This document shows positions 56,312-64,000 of a stretch of DNA of 64,000 bases, in pieces. Every line of letters begins with the position of its first letter. Position 1 is the first letter of the stretch. Both the position numbers and the translations under genes were made by a program. The stretch is from assembly GCA_002869855.2 (NCBI GenBank), contig NEWQ02000009.1:117240-181239 (forward strand), written 5' to 3'. Origin of the DNA: Nitrospira sp. CG24D (GTDB lineage Bacteria > Nitrospirota > Nitrospiria > Nitrospirales > Nitrospiraceae). The notes under the pieces were generated by a model, which saw nothing but the letters and a program-made list of their open reading frames with translations, made no database searches and was not told the origin of the DNA.

Positions 56312-56683
56312 ATGAGAACGATACTGGTCCTATGCGCCATCTCTCTCGTCATCGGGGCGGCGCTCATCTGGTACATGATGAGTCTTCCCAACGAGTACGG
56401 TGCATTCACCGGAGTGCCGAAAGCCGAGGTCGCCGCGCTCATCGAGCGGCCGAAGGATTTTCTGCACACAACCGTGGCCATTGAGGGAACGGTTCGGAAG
56501 CAATGCACCACCATGGGCTGCTATTTCTTTTTCCTCTCGGACGATAAGGTCCTGCGGGTCGACTTGGAAGAAATCACGATGGTTGCGCCGAGACGGAATG
56601 GGCATAGGGCCCGCGTGGAGGGGCAGATCGTGCCCTATGGTGACGGATATCAATTTGTCGCCAGCGCGGTCGAGTTCGAGTGA
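56312..56683 (+). CDS. DUF4920-like OB-fold membrane-anchored protein
   Basis: A 123-residue protein with an N-terminal helix (ILVLCAISLVIGAALIWYMM) and a periplasmic OB fold: RPKDFLHTTVAIEGTV, KQCTTMGCYFFF (C65, C70) and RARVEGQIVP. The paired Cys in the turn is like DUF4920-type proteins and could bind metal. It lies between the FMN-bind-like and permease genes. Confidence 0.72.
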   Translation: MRTILVLCAISLVIGAALIWYMMSLPNEYGAFTGVPKAEVAALIERPKDFLHTTVAIEGTVRKQCTTMGCYFFFLSDDKVLRVDLEEITMVAPRRNGHRARVEGQIVPYGDGYQFVASAVEFE

Positions 56684-56693
56684 GGAGGACGTG

Positions 56694-57974
56694 ATGGAGG
56701 AGACAATACAGGATCCGTTTGTGCTTCGGCGCTATGTCGTGCTGGCCACCAAGAATCTGCGCCGGCGTCCGGTGCGCACGGGACTCACCGTCGCCGGCGT
56801 CGCGCTGGCTGTGACGGTAGCCGTGTCGCTCGGAGGCTTTATGCTGGGCTACCGCGGGGCCATCGATAAGAGCATCAAGATGCTGGGCTATCAGGTCATG
56901 ATCATGGCCAAGGGTTGCCCTTACGAGGCCGCGACCATGATGCTCAAAGGAGGGACAGGACTGCTTTACCTTCCCGGCGACACCTACCAACAGGTCAAGA
57001 GTGATCCGGACATCGAAAACATCACGCCGATTTTTGTCGGGGTAGTAGAGAAGCAGGCCAGCAGCATCCGTGACGAAGGCGCGGCCAGTAACTTCACGAT
57101 CATCAGCGGCATTGATGTGCCGAGTTTCCTGGTCATGAAGCCGTGGCTCGGGTTCAAGCAGGGGCCGGGGTATGCCAATGGCCGGTGGTTCACGCCTGGA
57201 AGCAAAGACGAGGTGGTTCTGGGTTTCGAAGCTGCCGAGTACGAGCAGCGCAAGGTCGGCGACAGCTTCTACGCCTCGATCACGCCGGCGGGCAAGCCCA
57301 ATCCCGTCATGTATCAATTCACGGTCGTGGGCGTGCTGGAGCGGACCGGCACGCAGGACGACGGGACGGTCTTTCTGCCGATCGATGCGACGCGTGAATA
57401 TTTCAACCGGCCGAACCAGTTGACGATTCTCGGCATCAAGCTCAAAGAGTTCAGTTCGTTCAAGATGCGCGAGTTCGAGACGCGCTGGCTCAAGCTGCCT
57501 GAGGTCCAGGTGGTCGGGTTGCAGCAGGTCAAGAATACGCTGGTCAACCTCGTGGCCACGGCCCAGACCATGATTGCAGCCGTGGCCGCCATCGCCGTCA
57601 TCGTCGCCCTCATCGGTGTCATCAACACGATTCTCATGAGTGTGTATGAGCGCACGGCGGAAATCGGCATCATGAAGGCGCTCGGCGCGCGACGAGGCAG
57701 CATCTTCCAGCTCATCTGGCTGGAAACGCTGATGGTGTGTTTTGTCGGGGCGTTGGTCGGTTCGGCGATGGCGGTCATCGGCGCGGGTCTCGTCGAGACG
57801 GCGATCAAAGGGCTGGCCGACCTGGGCGTCTCGGGGTCGATCGTGCAGATTACTCCGGCCCTCGTTGGATACACCGTGCTCGTTGCCGTGGTGCTCGGAT
57901 TCTTTGCCGGGCTCTATCCTGCGTGGTGTGCGGCATCGATGCGGCCCGTCGAAGCGATCGGCAAGGGGGGATGA
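56694..57974 (+). CDS. MacB/FtsX-type ABC transporter permease
   Basis: ATG 56694 after GAGGAGG gives 426 residues. The first helix (residues 30-52, GLTVAGVALAVTVAVSLGGF) is followed by a large periplasmic domain and three C-terminal helices with RTAEIGIMKALGARRGSIFQ, as in FtsX/LolE-type permeases that drive periplasmic work rather than solute import. The motif GCPYEAA (74-80) in the periplasmic part is one I associate, from memory, with permeases near copper-chaperone genes. Its ATPase follows after one base. Confidence 0.88.
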   Translation: MEETIQDPFVLRRYVVLATKNLRRRPVRTGLTVAGVALAVTVAVSLGGFMLGYRGAIDKSIKMLGYQVMIMAKGCPYEAATMMLKGGTGLLYLPGDTYQQVKSDPDIENITPIFVGVVEKQASSIRDEGAASNFTIISGIDVPSFLVMKPWLGFKQGPGYANGRWFTPGSKDEVVLGFEAAEYEQRKVGDSFYASITPAGKPNPVMYQFTVVGVLERTGTQDDGTVFLPIDATREYFNRPNQLTILGIKLKEFSSFKMREFETRWLKLPEVQVVGLQQVKNTLVNLVATAQTMIAAVAAIAVIVALIGVINTILMSVYERTAEIGIMKALGARRGSIFQLIWLETLMVCFVGALVGSAMAVIGAGLVETAIKGLADLGVSGSIVQITPALVGYTVLVAVVLGFFAGLYPAWCAASMRPVEAIGKGG

Positions 57975-57975
57975 T

Positions 57976-58671
57976 ATGCCGGACACTATCATCGAAGCTC
58001 ATGGACTCAAACGGTATTATTATCGAGGCAGCGAGACGGTCAAGGCGTTGGACGGTGTGGACCTGTCCATCCGAACCGGCGAGATTGTGTCGATCCTTGG
58101 TCCATCGGGCTCAGGCAAGACGACGCTCATCAACTTGCTTTCCTGCCTCGATGCGCCGACAGAAGGGACGCTCATGATGGCGGGCCAGTCGGTTGCCGGA
58201 CTCTCCGAGGACGAGCTGGTGGAGGTCAGACGCGGCGTGCTGGGGTTCGTATTCCAACAGTTCTCCCTGTTGCCGACGCTGACGGTTTCGGAGAACGTCG
58301 AGCTCCCGCTGATGTTTCTGAGGCGTCGAACCGATGCGCGCCGGACCGCGGAGGTGCTGAGGATGGTCGGCCTGAGCGACCGGGCCTCCCATTTGCCGCG
58401 AGAGCTTTCAGGAGGGCAGATGCAACGGGTGGCGATCGCCCGCGCCCTGATCGTGGATCCCAAGATTCTGGTCGCGGACGAGCCCACCGGGAACCTCGAC
58501 AAGGCGACGGGGGAGTCCATTATCGCGCTGTTCAAGCATTTAGCAGCCGACAAGGGGCTGGCGATCCTCATTACGACGCACAACCCAGTGTTCGGCTATG
58601 AGACGGACCGTGCCATCACGCTGGAAGATGGCCGGATCGTCAAGGAAGAGAATTTGAGAAAAGAAAGATGA
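57976..58671 (+). CDS. MacB/LolD-type ABC transporter ATPase
   Basis: The 231-residue ATPase has Walker A LGPSGSGKTT (residues 41-50), signature LSGGQMQRVAIARAL and Walker B ILVADEPTGNLD, and lacks fused membrane parts. It pairs with the permease upstream to form a mechanotransmission-type transporter. It is the last gene of the operon; 81 bases later copy 2 of the promoter-leader begins. Confidence 0.93.
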   Translation: MPDTIIEAHGLKRYYYRGSETVKALDGVDLSIRTGEIVSILGPSGSGKTTLINLLSCLDAPTEGTLMMAGQSVAGLSEDELVEVRRGVLGFVFQQFSLLPTLTVSENVELPLMFLRRRTDARRTAEVLRMVGLSDRASHLPRELSGGQMQRVAIARALIVDPKILVADEPTGNLDKATGESIIALFKHLAADKGLAILITTHNPVFGYETDRAITLEDGRIVKEENLRKER

Positions 58672-58752
58672 TGTTTCGGTCTTGCGATGGCTAGAGGAAC
58701 GGTGTGTGGCTCATCCAGTATATAGGCATCAGTCTTCGCTCCATCGCCTGCC

Positions 58753-58875
58753 TTGACACTCGAAAAAATCGCTTGCTATAGTCCTCTCGTCCCTCGCTTC
58801 ACGTTGTACCCCGGTTGCTCTCTCCTGACTCCGGTGCGTGGGGTTCTCGTGCCACGTGCGGGGAAGTTCCTTTGA
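58753..58875 (+). promoter_or_regulatory. promoter-leader element, copy 2
   Basis: TTGACA (58753-58758), an 18-base spacer and TATAGT (58777-58782) are followed by the same leader as copy 1 (58755-58875 against 53097-53217, about nine mismatches). The -35 is perfect here, where copy 1 has TGGACA, so this copy should be the stronger. The leader of about 154 bases precedes the TIG-repeat gene. Confidence 0.83.
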
Positions 58876-58942
58876 ATCATTCCGGGCTGACTCTAATCCG
58901 CGGGCTCGTGGAGTCCAGGTCTTAGTCTTGAGGAGAGATGCC

Positions 58943-60646
58943 ATGATCTATCGCCCATTCTTTTTTGCACTCATCATTCTCGGGGCGCTGACGCCCTGGG
59001 CTTCCTATGCCGGACAGGCCGCGATTGAGATTTCTCCGCGAACCTCGACGCCAGGGGCGACGGTGGTCTTGAGCGGCAAAGGCTTGGGCCAATTCAAATC
59101 CGTCCAGTTCAATAAGGTGACATTCGCCGGGATGCCGGCGCTGATTCAGCGGTGGGAATCCGACCTGGTCGAGGTGAAGGTGCCGTTTAAAGCCACGACC
59201 GGTCCCGTCGAAATGATGATCGGGAAGAAGAAACTCTCGGCCGGGACCTTCACGGTGGTGAAGCCGCGCATCGAGTCCATTACACCCACAGAGGCGGAGC
59301 GCGGCACGATGGTCACGATCACCGGGGAACATTTCGGCGCCACGGCCGGCGCGCGCGATCCGAATACGATGTTCGGCGTCAACGATGTGGTGATCGGCGG
59401 CGTGGTGGTGCGTCCGCGCCGGTGGAAGGACGACAAGATCGAGGTGGAGATTCCGACGAATGCGGCGCCCGGCGATGTCGTCGTGCGGTTGGCCTCGTCC
59501 GACCCGCTGGCCGATGGGTCCTGCTGTGCGCCGGTGGAATATGTGACGAGCAATGCGGTCTCGCTCGCGCTGGTGCCGAGCGTGCGGGTCGATCCGATGA
59601 CCGGGCCGGTCGGGACGAAGGTGGTGTTGTTCGGCCAGGATTTCGGGACCAAGGGGACTGATGATGCCGTCTTGATCGGGAGCAGCCTCGCAACGATTGC
59701 CCAGTGGAAAGACGATGTCATTGTCGCGCACGTGCCGCTCGGAGCGGAAACCGGACCGCTGGTGCTGAAACGGCAGGGGCGCGAGCGGACACTCGGTACG
59801 TTTGCGGTGCATGTGCCCAAGGCCATGCCTGTCACGCCGGCGAGTGCCCCGATCGGGACGTTGCTTCGTATCAATGGCGAGCACTTCGGGTTCTACTCCG
59901 AAAGCGGTTCCACTCCCTACAGTTTCATGGATTTCAATAAGGGCGAGAATCGTGTCGAGATCGGCGGGGTTCCGGCGGTGATCTACCGGTGGAACGACGA
60001 CCGTATCGACGTCTGGGTGCCCTTCAGCGTGAAGAGCGGCCCGGTGCGCATCTATCGCAGCGCGACCAAGCCGAAGGCGGACGGATCCTGTTGCCAGGAC
60101 CGCGGCGAACTCGTGACCGAAGCGGGCACCTTTACACTGGTGACGCCGGTGGTCGAATCTTATGCGCCTAAATCGGCCGGTCTGGACGACCTGGTGACGA
60201 TCAAGGGCAAAGGGTTCGGCACGTTCCTGAAGACGGCGGAGCATACCGGACTGGAATTGAGTCAGAAAGCCTATAAGCGGCGGCTGGATGTGGAGATCAA
60301 TGAGCCGGATTCCGGCAGCACGGTTATTTCCAACGTGTCGCGGACGGAAGTGCTCTTCAATGGCGCGGCCGCCCTTGTCCAATCCTGGACCGATACCGAG
60401 ATTGTCGTGAAAGTCCCCCATCGCAATTTGTATGGGATCGGGAAGCGTGGCGCCTTCTTCGATGACCTCTCGACTGGGCCGCTGGTGGTCCGGAGAGGGT
60501 CGTGGGATGTCCTGCCGGACGGCACTTGCTGCTCGCAGAAACAGTGGCTGACCATTGAGGCGGGACAGTTTACGATCGAGGCGAAGGGACTCCCTGATCC
60601 CGGGTATTGGAACAACAATCGTCCGGACGCCGGCACGAATCAATAA
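58943..60646 (+). CDS. secreted multi-IPT/TIG-domain protein with DG(S/T)CC motifs
   Basis: ATG 58943 after GAGGAGA gives 567 residues with a signal peptide (FFFALIILGALTPWASYA). Five IPT/TIG-type immunoglobulin-like repeats follow, each with a sequence like G-x-x-V/L-x-G-x-x-F-G and W-x-D-D/T-x-I/V-V-x-V-P. Three repeats end in an identical pentapeptide: DGSCC (191-195), DGSCC (380-384), DGTCC (526-530). The paired Cys could bind metal or form disulfides. It is likely a surface or periplasmic structural protein. It ends directly before the Ycf48-like gene. Confidence 0.8.
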   Translation: MIYRPFFFALIILGALTPWASYAGQAAIEISPRTSTPGATVVLSGKGLGQFKSVQFNKVTFAGMPALIQRWESDLVEVKVPFKATTGPVEMMIGKKKLSAGTFTVVKPRIESITPTEAERGTMVTITGEHFGATAGARDPNTMFGVNDVVIGGVVVRPRRWKDDKIEVEIPTNAAPGDVVVRLASSDPLADGSCCAPVEYVTSNAVSLALVPSVRVDPMTGPVGTKVVLFGQDFGTKGTDDAVLIGSSLATIAQWKDDVIVAHVPLGAETGPLVLKRQGRERTLGTFAVHVPKAMPVTPASAPIGTLLRINGEHFGFYSESGSTPYSFMDFNKGENRVEIGGVPAVIYRWNDDRIDVWVPFSVKSGPVRIYRSATKPKADGSCCQDRGELVTEAGTFTLVTPVVESYAPKSAGLDDLVTIKGKGFGTFLKTAEHTGLELSQKAYKRRLDVEINEPDSGSTVISNVSRTEVLFNGAAALVQSWTDTEIVVKVPHRNLYGIGKRGAFFDDLSTGPLVVRRGSWDVLPDGTCCSQKQWLTIEAGQFTIEAKGLPDPGYWNNNRPDAGTNQ

Positions 60647-61645
60647 ATGGAGAACCGGGGAATGGGTATAGGAAGTTATCGGGTCGGGATGAGGACAATT
60701 CTCTGTGCCTGTCTGGCCGTTGTTTTGTTCATGCCTGCTGTCGTTCTGAGTGCGGAGCCCCCTGTGCTTGCGACTCTCCAGAAGACCAACACACCGATGA
60801 CGCTGATGGCGGTGCAGTTCAAGGATGCCAAGCTCGGCTGGGCGGTCGGTTCCGGCGGGGCGCTCTTCAGCACGACTGACGGCGGGAAGAAGTGGAAGAA
60901 GCAGACGAGCGGGACATCGGCATTGCTGACCGGCGTCTACTTTATCGATCAGAAAACCGGATGGGTCACCGGCGCGGCTGGAACGCTCAGGCAGTCGGTC
61001 AACGGAGGAGAGAGCTGGACGGGGCGTCCGCTCGAAACGCAGCAACCGCTCTACGGGATCCATTTTCCTTCGGCGACCGACGGATGGGTGGTCGGCGGGG
61101 GCGGGACGATCCTGCATACGGCTGACGGCGGCGCGCATTGGGCCGAACAGGCGAGCGGGACGAGTGCGGCGCTGTACGCCGTGCAGTTTCTCGATGCCCA
61201 ACGCGGCACGGCCGTGGGCGCTCTCGGCACTGTCTTAGCGACTCGCGACGGCGGACGCACATGGATGCCGCAAGTTTCGCAGGGGGCGGTGACGCTGTTC
61301 GACGTGTACTTTACCGACGAATCGACGGGCTGGGCAGTGGGGAATGCCGGCGCGCTGTTTCAAACGAACGACGGCGGTGCCAAGTGGGTGGATCGCACGC
61401 TGCCTTGCGGGAAGACTTGCACGAAGGTGATCGATCTGCTGAAGGTCCGTTTCACCAGCCCTCAAGAAGGATGGATTGTCGGCGAGCGGGGCATGATGTA
61501 TCGCACAACGGACGCGGGCTATTCGTGGAGCGACGGCACGCCCATTGCGCCGGTCTCGTTGTTCGGCTTGACCTTCTCCGACGCGGCTCATGGCTGGGCG
61601 AGCGGGGAGAACGGGACGGTGGTACATTTACAGGCCGGCAAGTAA
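60647..61645 (+). CDS. Ycf48-like beta-propeller secreted protein
   Basis: The 332-residue frame starts one base after the TIG gene; the signal peptide (TILCACLAVVLFMPAVVLSA) suggests the true start is ATG 60662 or 60689. The mature part has about six GWAVG-x-GG-x-L-x-x-T-x-DGG-x-x-W repeats of the Ycf48/HCF136 propeller family (BNR-like). Ycf48 helps assemble photosystem II; relatives in other bacteria are envelope assembly or surface proteins. Its pairing with TIG and ABC genes suggests assembly help for an envelope complex. Confidence 0.82.
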   Translation: MENRGMGIGSYRVGMRTILCACLAVVLFMPAVVLSAEPPVLATLQKTNTPMTLMAVQFKDAKLGWAVGSGGALFSTTDGGKKWKKQTSGTSALLTGVYFIDQKTGWVTGAAGTLRQSVNGGESWTGRPLETQQPLYGIHFPSATDGWVVGGGGTILHTADGGAHWAEQASGTSAALYAVQFLDAQRGTAVGALGTVLATRDGGRTWMPQVSQGAVTLFDVYFTDESTGWAVGNAGALFQTNDGGAKWVDRTLPCGKTCTKVIDLLKVRFTSPQEGWIVGERGMMYRTTDAGYSWSDGTPIAPVSLFGLTFSDAAHGWASGENGTVVHLQAGK

Positions 61646-61654
61646 GGCCCGCTT

Positions 61655-62395
61655 CTAGCCCAGGGCTCCCACACGGCTCTGGAGAATTCCTACGGCAACA
61701 GTGGCAGCGGTTTCGGCGCGCAGAATGTGCGGTCCGAGCGTGATCAGTGTGCAGCTGGCTCGTTCAGCCTGCGCGACCTCTTCTTTCGACCATCCCCCTT
61801 CAGGTCCGATCAGCACCATGACAGACTCGTTGCCGCCTCCCGGAAGGCGGACGTTGTGCAAGCTCTGTCCCTCCCGCCGTTCGGTCAAAATGAGCGAGAG
61901 TGCCGGCGCAAGGTGGCCGGCCAGGCATGCAGTCAGAGTCTGAGGCTGGGCGATGACGGGCATGTGCCACTGTTCAGATTGTTGAGCGGCTTCCAGCGCA
62001 ATGCGCTGCCAGCGGGCAAGTTGCGCGTCGAGGCGTTCCGGTCTGAGTTGCACGATGGTGTGCCGGCTCTGGAGCGGAATGATGTCACTCACACCCAGTT
62101 CCGTCGCTTTCTGAATCACCCAATCCATCTTCTCACCCTTGAGCACCGCTTGTGCGAGGCGCAGGCGGGGAGCGGTGCGCGCCGGTTCCTGGCTGGTGCT
62201 GAGAATGCGTCCGGTCAGCTCCTGCTTGGTGACGCGCGTGAGTTCCATCAGGTAGCGGGTGCCCTGTCCGTCGCAGACCCAGATCTGTTCTCCGAGCTCC
62301 AGCCGAAGGCTGTCGCGCAGATGTGTCTGGAGCGATGGAGGCACGGTGATAGAGGGAGGCGTAATAGCGTCGGGAGGAAGAAAAAACACAGGCAT
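61655..62395 (-). CDS. rsmE: 16S rRNA m3U1498 methyltransferase
   Basis: The 246-residue SPOUT enzyme methylates U1498 of 16S rRNA. It has a PUA-like N-domain and the knot motif MVLIGPEGGWSKEEVAQAE plus LGPHILRAETAATVAVG. It follows dnaJ on the minus strand (39 bases apart), a frequent neighbour. Its end faces the Ycf48-like gene, nine bases apart. Confidence 0.95.
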   Translation of the reverse strand: MPVFFLPPDAITPPSITVPPSLQTHLRDSLRLELGEQIWVCDGQGTRYLMELTRVTKQELTGRILSTSQEPARTAPRLRLAQAVLKGEKMDWVIQKATELGVSDIIPLQSRHTIVQLRPERLDAQLARWQRIALEAAQQSEQWHMPVIAQPQTLTACLAGHLAPALSLILTERREGQSLHNVRLPGGGNESVMVLIGPEGGWSKEEVAQAERASCTLITLGPHILRAETAATVAVGILQSRVGALG

Positions 62396-62434
62396 GGAAG
62401 GCTCAGTCGGTCGAACGAACCGAATGCGTCGGCG

Positions 62435-63559
62435 CTATTCGAAGAAGGTTTTCATCTTATCGAAGAAGCCGTCGCCGTCGGCTTCCATGACCATGCCGCT
62501 CTCTTTGGCAAACTCGGTCAGCAGTTCTTTCTGTCGAGCCGTGAGCTTCGTGGGAATTTGGACCTTGATGGCGTAGAGCTGGTCCCCGGTTTGCCCGCCT
62601 TTGAGGCTGGGGATTCCGAGTCCCTTGAGGCGCATCACTTTGTCGTATTGCGTGCCGGCGGGAATCTTGATGATCGTGTTGCCCTTCAGTGTCGGGACTT
62701 CGATCTTTCCACCGAGCGTGGCCGTGATGAAGTTGATCGGCACATCACAGAGAATATCGACGCCTTTGCGCTGGAAGACCGGATGGGGCTTGACGGTGAC
62801 GGCCACATAGAGGTCTCCGGGAGGGCCGCTGTTCGCGCCGTGTTCGCCCTCATTGGTCAGGCGTAAGCGCATGCCGGTTTCAATACCGGCGGGAATGTGA
62901 ACGGCGATGGTGCGCTCGCGATAGACCCGCTGGCGGCCTTGGCAGGTGCCGCAGGGCTCTGTGATAATTTGTCCCGCTCCTTCGCATTGGCCGCAGGGGC
63001 GGCTGACGCTGAAGAATCCCTGCTGGAACCGGAGCTGGCCGGCCCCTTTGCAGCTGGGGCAGGTCTTGATGGAGGCCGCCGACTTCGCGCCGGTCCCTTT
63101 GCAATCGCCGCAGGTTTCCCAACGTGGAATCTTGAGCTTGGCTTCTTTGCCGTAGACGGCTTCTTCGAACGTGAGTTCGAGGTTGTATTGCAGGTCGTTC
63201 CCGCGTTCGGCGCGACCGCCGCCGCGCTGCCCGCCGAAAAAGTCCTCGAAAATATCGTTGAAGACGTCGCCGAATCCACCGCCTGCGTTGAACCCGTCGA
63301 AGCCCTGACCCTGCTGCGCGCCGGCATGTCCGAACATGTCGTAGCGCTTGCGCCGTTCCTGGTCGCTCAGCGTTTCGTAGGCTTCGTTGATTTCTTTAAA
63401 TTTGGCTTCGGCGTCTTTCTTCTGGGCGTCGCCGGGGTGCAGGTCAGGGTGGTGCTGGCGGGCCATCTTGCGATAGGCCTTCTTTAGCTCTTCGTCGGAA
63501 GAGGTTTTCTCAACGCCAAGAATGTCGTAATAATCGCGCTTTGACACAGGAGCTATCAC
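62435..63559 (-). CDS. dnaJ: chaperone DnaJ
   Basis: The 374-residue type I Hsp40 has the J domain (KRDYYDILGVEK, HPD in RQHHPDLHPG), a Gly-rich linker (GQGFDGFNAGGGFGDVF) and the zinc domain of four CxxCxGxG-like repeats (CGDCKGTG, CPSCKGAG, CGQCEGAG, CGTCQGRQ; the last is altered in its glycine). The start is GTG at 63559 or 63547. It works with DnaK, encoded just upstream. Confidence 0.96.
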   Translation of the reverse strand: MIAPVSKRDYYDILGVEKTSSDEELKKAYRKMARQHHPDLHPGDAQKKDAEAKFKEINEAYETLSDQERRKRYDMFGHAGAQQGQGFDGFNAGGGFGDVFNDIFEDFFGGQRGGGRAERGNDLQYNLELTFEEAVYGKEAKLKIPRWETCGDCKGTGAKSAASIKTCPSCKGAGQLRFQQGFFSVSRPCGQCEGAGQIITEPCGTCQGRQRVYRERTIAVHIPAGIETGMRLRLTNEGEHGANSGPPGDLYVAVTVKPHPVFQRKGVDILCDVPINFITATLGGKIEVPTLKGNTIIKIPAGTQYDKVMRLKGLGIPSLKGGQTGDQLYAIKVQIPTKLTARQKELLTEFAKESGMVMEADGDGFFDKMKTFFE

Positions 63560-63578
63560 CGGGTGAAAAGCAGAGAAA

Positions 63579-63609
63579 GACCGAGTTCCCTATGCGAGGA
63601 AACTCGGTC
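63579..63609 (-). terminator. hairpin between dnaK and dnaJ
   Basis: On the minus strand GACCGAGTTTCC pairs with GGGAACTCGGTC around a short loop and is followed by TTTCTCTGCTTTT. It probably reduces read-through from dnaK into dnaJ and so sets the ratio of the two chaperones. Confidence 0.65.
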
Positions 63610-63629
63610 ACTTCTGAAGTTATTTTAAA

Positions 63630-64000
63630 CTACTTCTTCTCTTTGTCTACTTCTTCGAATTCCGCATCCACGACTTTTTCATCGGTCTTGGTCTCGCCCG
63701 AGGCTGACGCGTCCGCTCCCGATCCCGGTGCGGCGGTCGCTGCCGCTTTCTTATACATCTCTTCCGCCAGCTTATGCGAGGCGGTCATCAAGGTCTGGGT
63801 CGCCGATTCGATCGCGTCCGGCTCGGTCCCTTCCAAAGCCGTCTTCAACGCCGCGACCGCATCCTGAATCTTGGTCTTTTCTTCCGCATCGACCTTGTCG
63901 CCGTACTCCGTCAGATTCTTTTCGGTCTGATAGATCAGGTTATCGGCCTGGTTCTTGGCTTCCGCCAGCTTGCGTCGCTTCTTGTCGTCTTCGGTGTGCG
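63630..64000 (-). CDS. dnaK: C-terminal part of chaperone DnaK
   Basis: The frame is open from the window edge to a stop at 63630. The 123 residues (AKNQADNLIYQTEKNLTEYG, then AVAALKTALEGTEPDAIESA) are the DnaK lid helices, followed by the disordered tail ending VVDAEFEEVDKEKK, typical of DnaK. The ATPase and substrate domains lie beyond the window. DnaJ follows on the same strand. Confidence 0.95.
   Translation of the reverse strand, partial: HTEDDKKRRKLAEAKNQADNLIYQTEKNLTEYGDKVDAEEKTKIQDAVAALKTALEGTEPDAIESATQTLMTASHKLAEEMYKKAAATAAPGSGADASASGETKTDEKVVDAEFEEVDKEKK

Noticed and set aside
58922..61201. A 759-codon minus-strand frame opposite the TIG and Ycf48-like genes
   Set aside because: Long antisense frames arise from the codon bias of the real genes. 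Repetitive composition and the absence of a ribosome site argue against coding.

Overview
The window reads as chromosomal DNA of a GC-rich Gram-negative bacterium, most likely Nitrospira or a close relative in the Nitrospirota. I base this on the mixture of LPS/Kdo genes, a pyr/car operon led by pyrR, a chlorite-dismutase-family protein and the general gene style. It is an inference from gene content, not a database match. No rRNA, tRNA, CRISPR array, transposase or phage gene was seen. Most genes are housekeeping genes packed in operons with 4-8 base overlaps.

Layout. 1-1.2 kb: the end of an unknown gene and a secreted unknown protein. 1.2-12.9 kb: pyrimidine operon pyrR-pyrB-pyrC-DUF4149-carA-sppA-M48 peptidase-carB-greA-SAM hydrolase. 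A promoter, a PyrR-binding hairpin, an antiterminator and an intrinsic terminator precede pyrR. 12.9-15.5 kb (minus): lhgO and bioA. 15.6-25.1 kb: lepA-lepB, then heptose/Kdo genes (rfaE1, kdsB, kdsA, kdsD) around pyrG, then pgsA and plsY. 25.2-33.7 kb: an uncharacterised co-directional cluster with a MutL/actin-like ATPase, a lipoyl-like/KOW protein, four membrane proteins and a MEMO-family protein. 33.7-35.7 kb: a gene-poor stretch with a lone receiver protein between two paralogous 28-residue membrane microproteins, each preceded by a sigma54-type -24/-12 element. 36-41.2 kb: an SDR, an outer-membrane-like protein, small envelope proteins and a chlorite-dismutase-like protein. 41.4-53.1 kb: cinA-thpR, recA-recX-alaS-ruvX-mltG-deoC, deoB and a RidA-like gene. 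53.1-61.6 kb: two envelope operons (porin-like barrel, FMN-bind-like protein, OB-fold protein, MacB-type ABC pair; then a TIG-repeat protein and a Ycf48-like propeller). Both start from a nearly identical 120 base promoter-leader. 61.6-64 kb (minus): rsmE, dnaJ and the end of dnaK.

Themes. Five copies of a 125-167 base palindromic element sit between genes. Three gene edges (pyrB/pyrC, the lepB end, the pyrG start) are partly duplicated in the adjoining spacer. The strongest leads for new biology are the paired microproteins with sigma54-type promoters, the duplicated promoter-leader flanking the seven-gene ABC/porin operon, the orphan MutL-like membrane cluster, and a complete PyrR attenuator outside the groups where it is best known.
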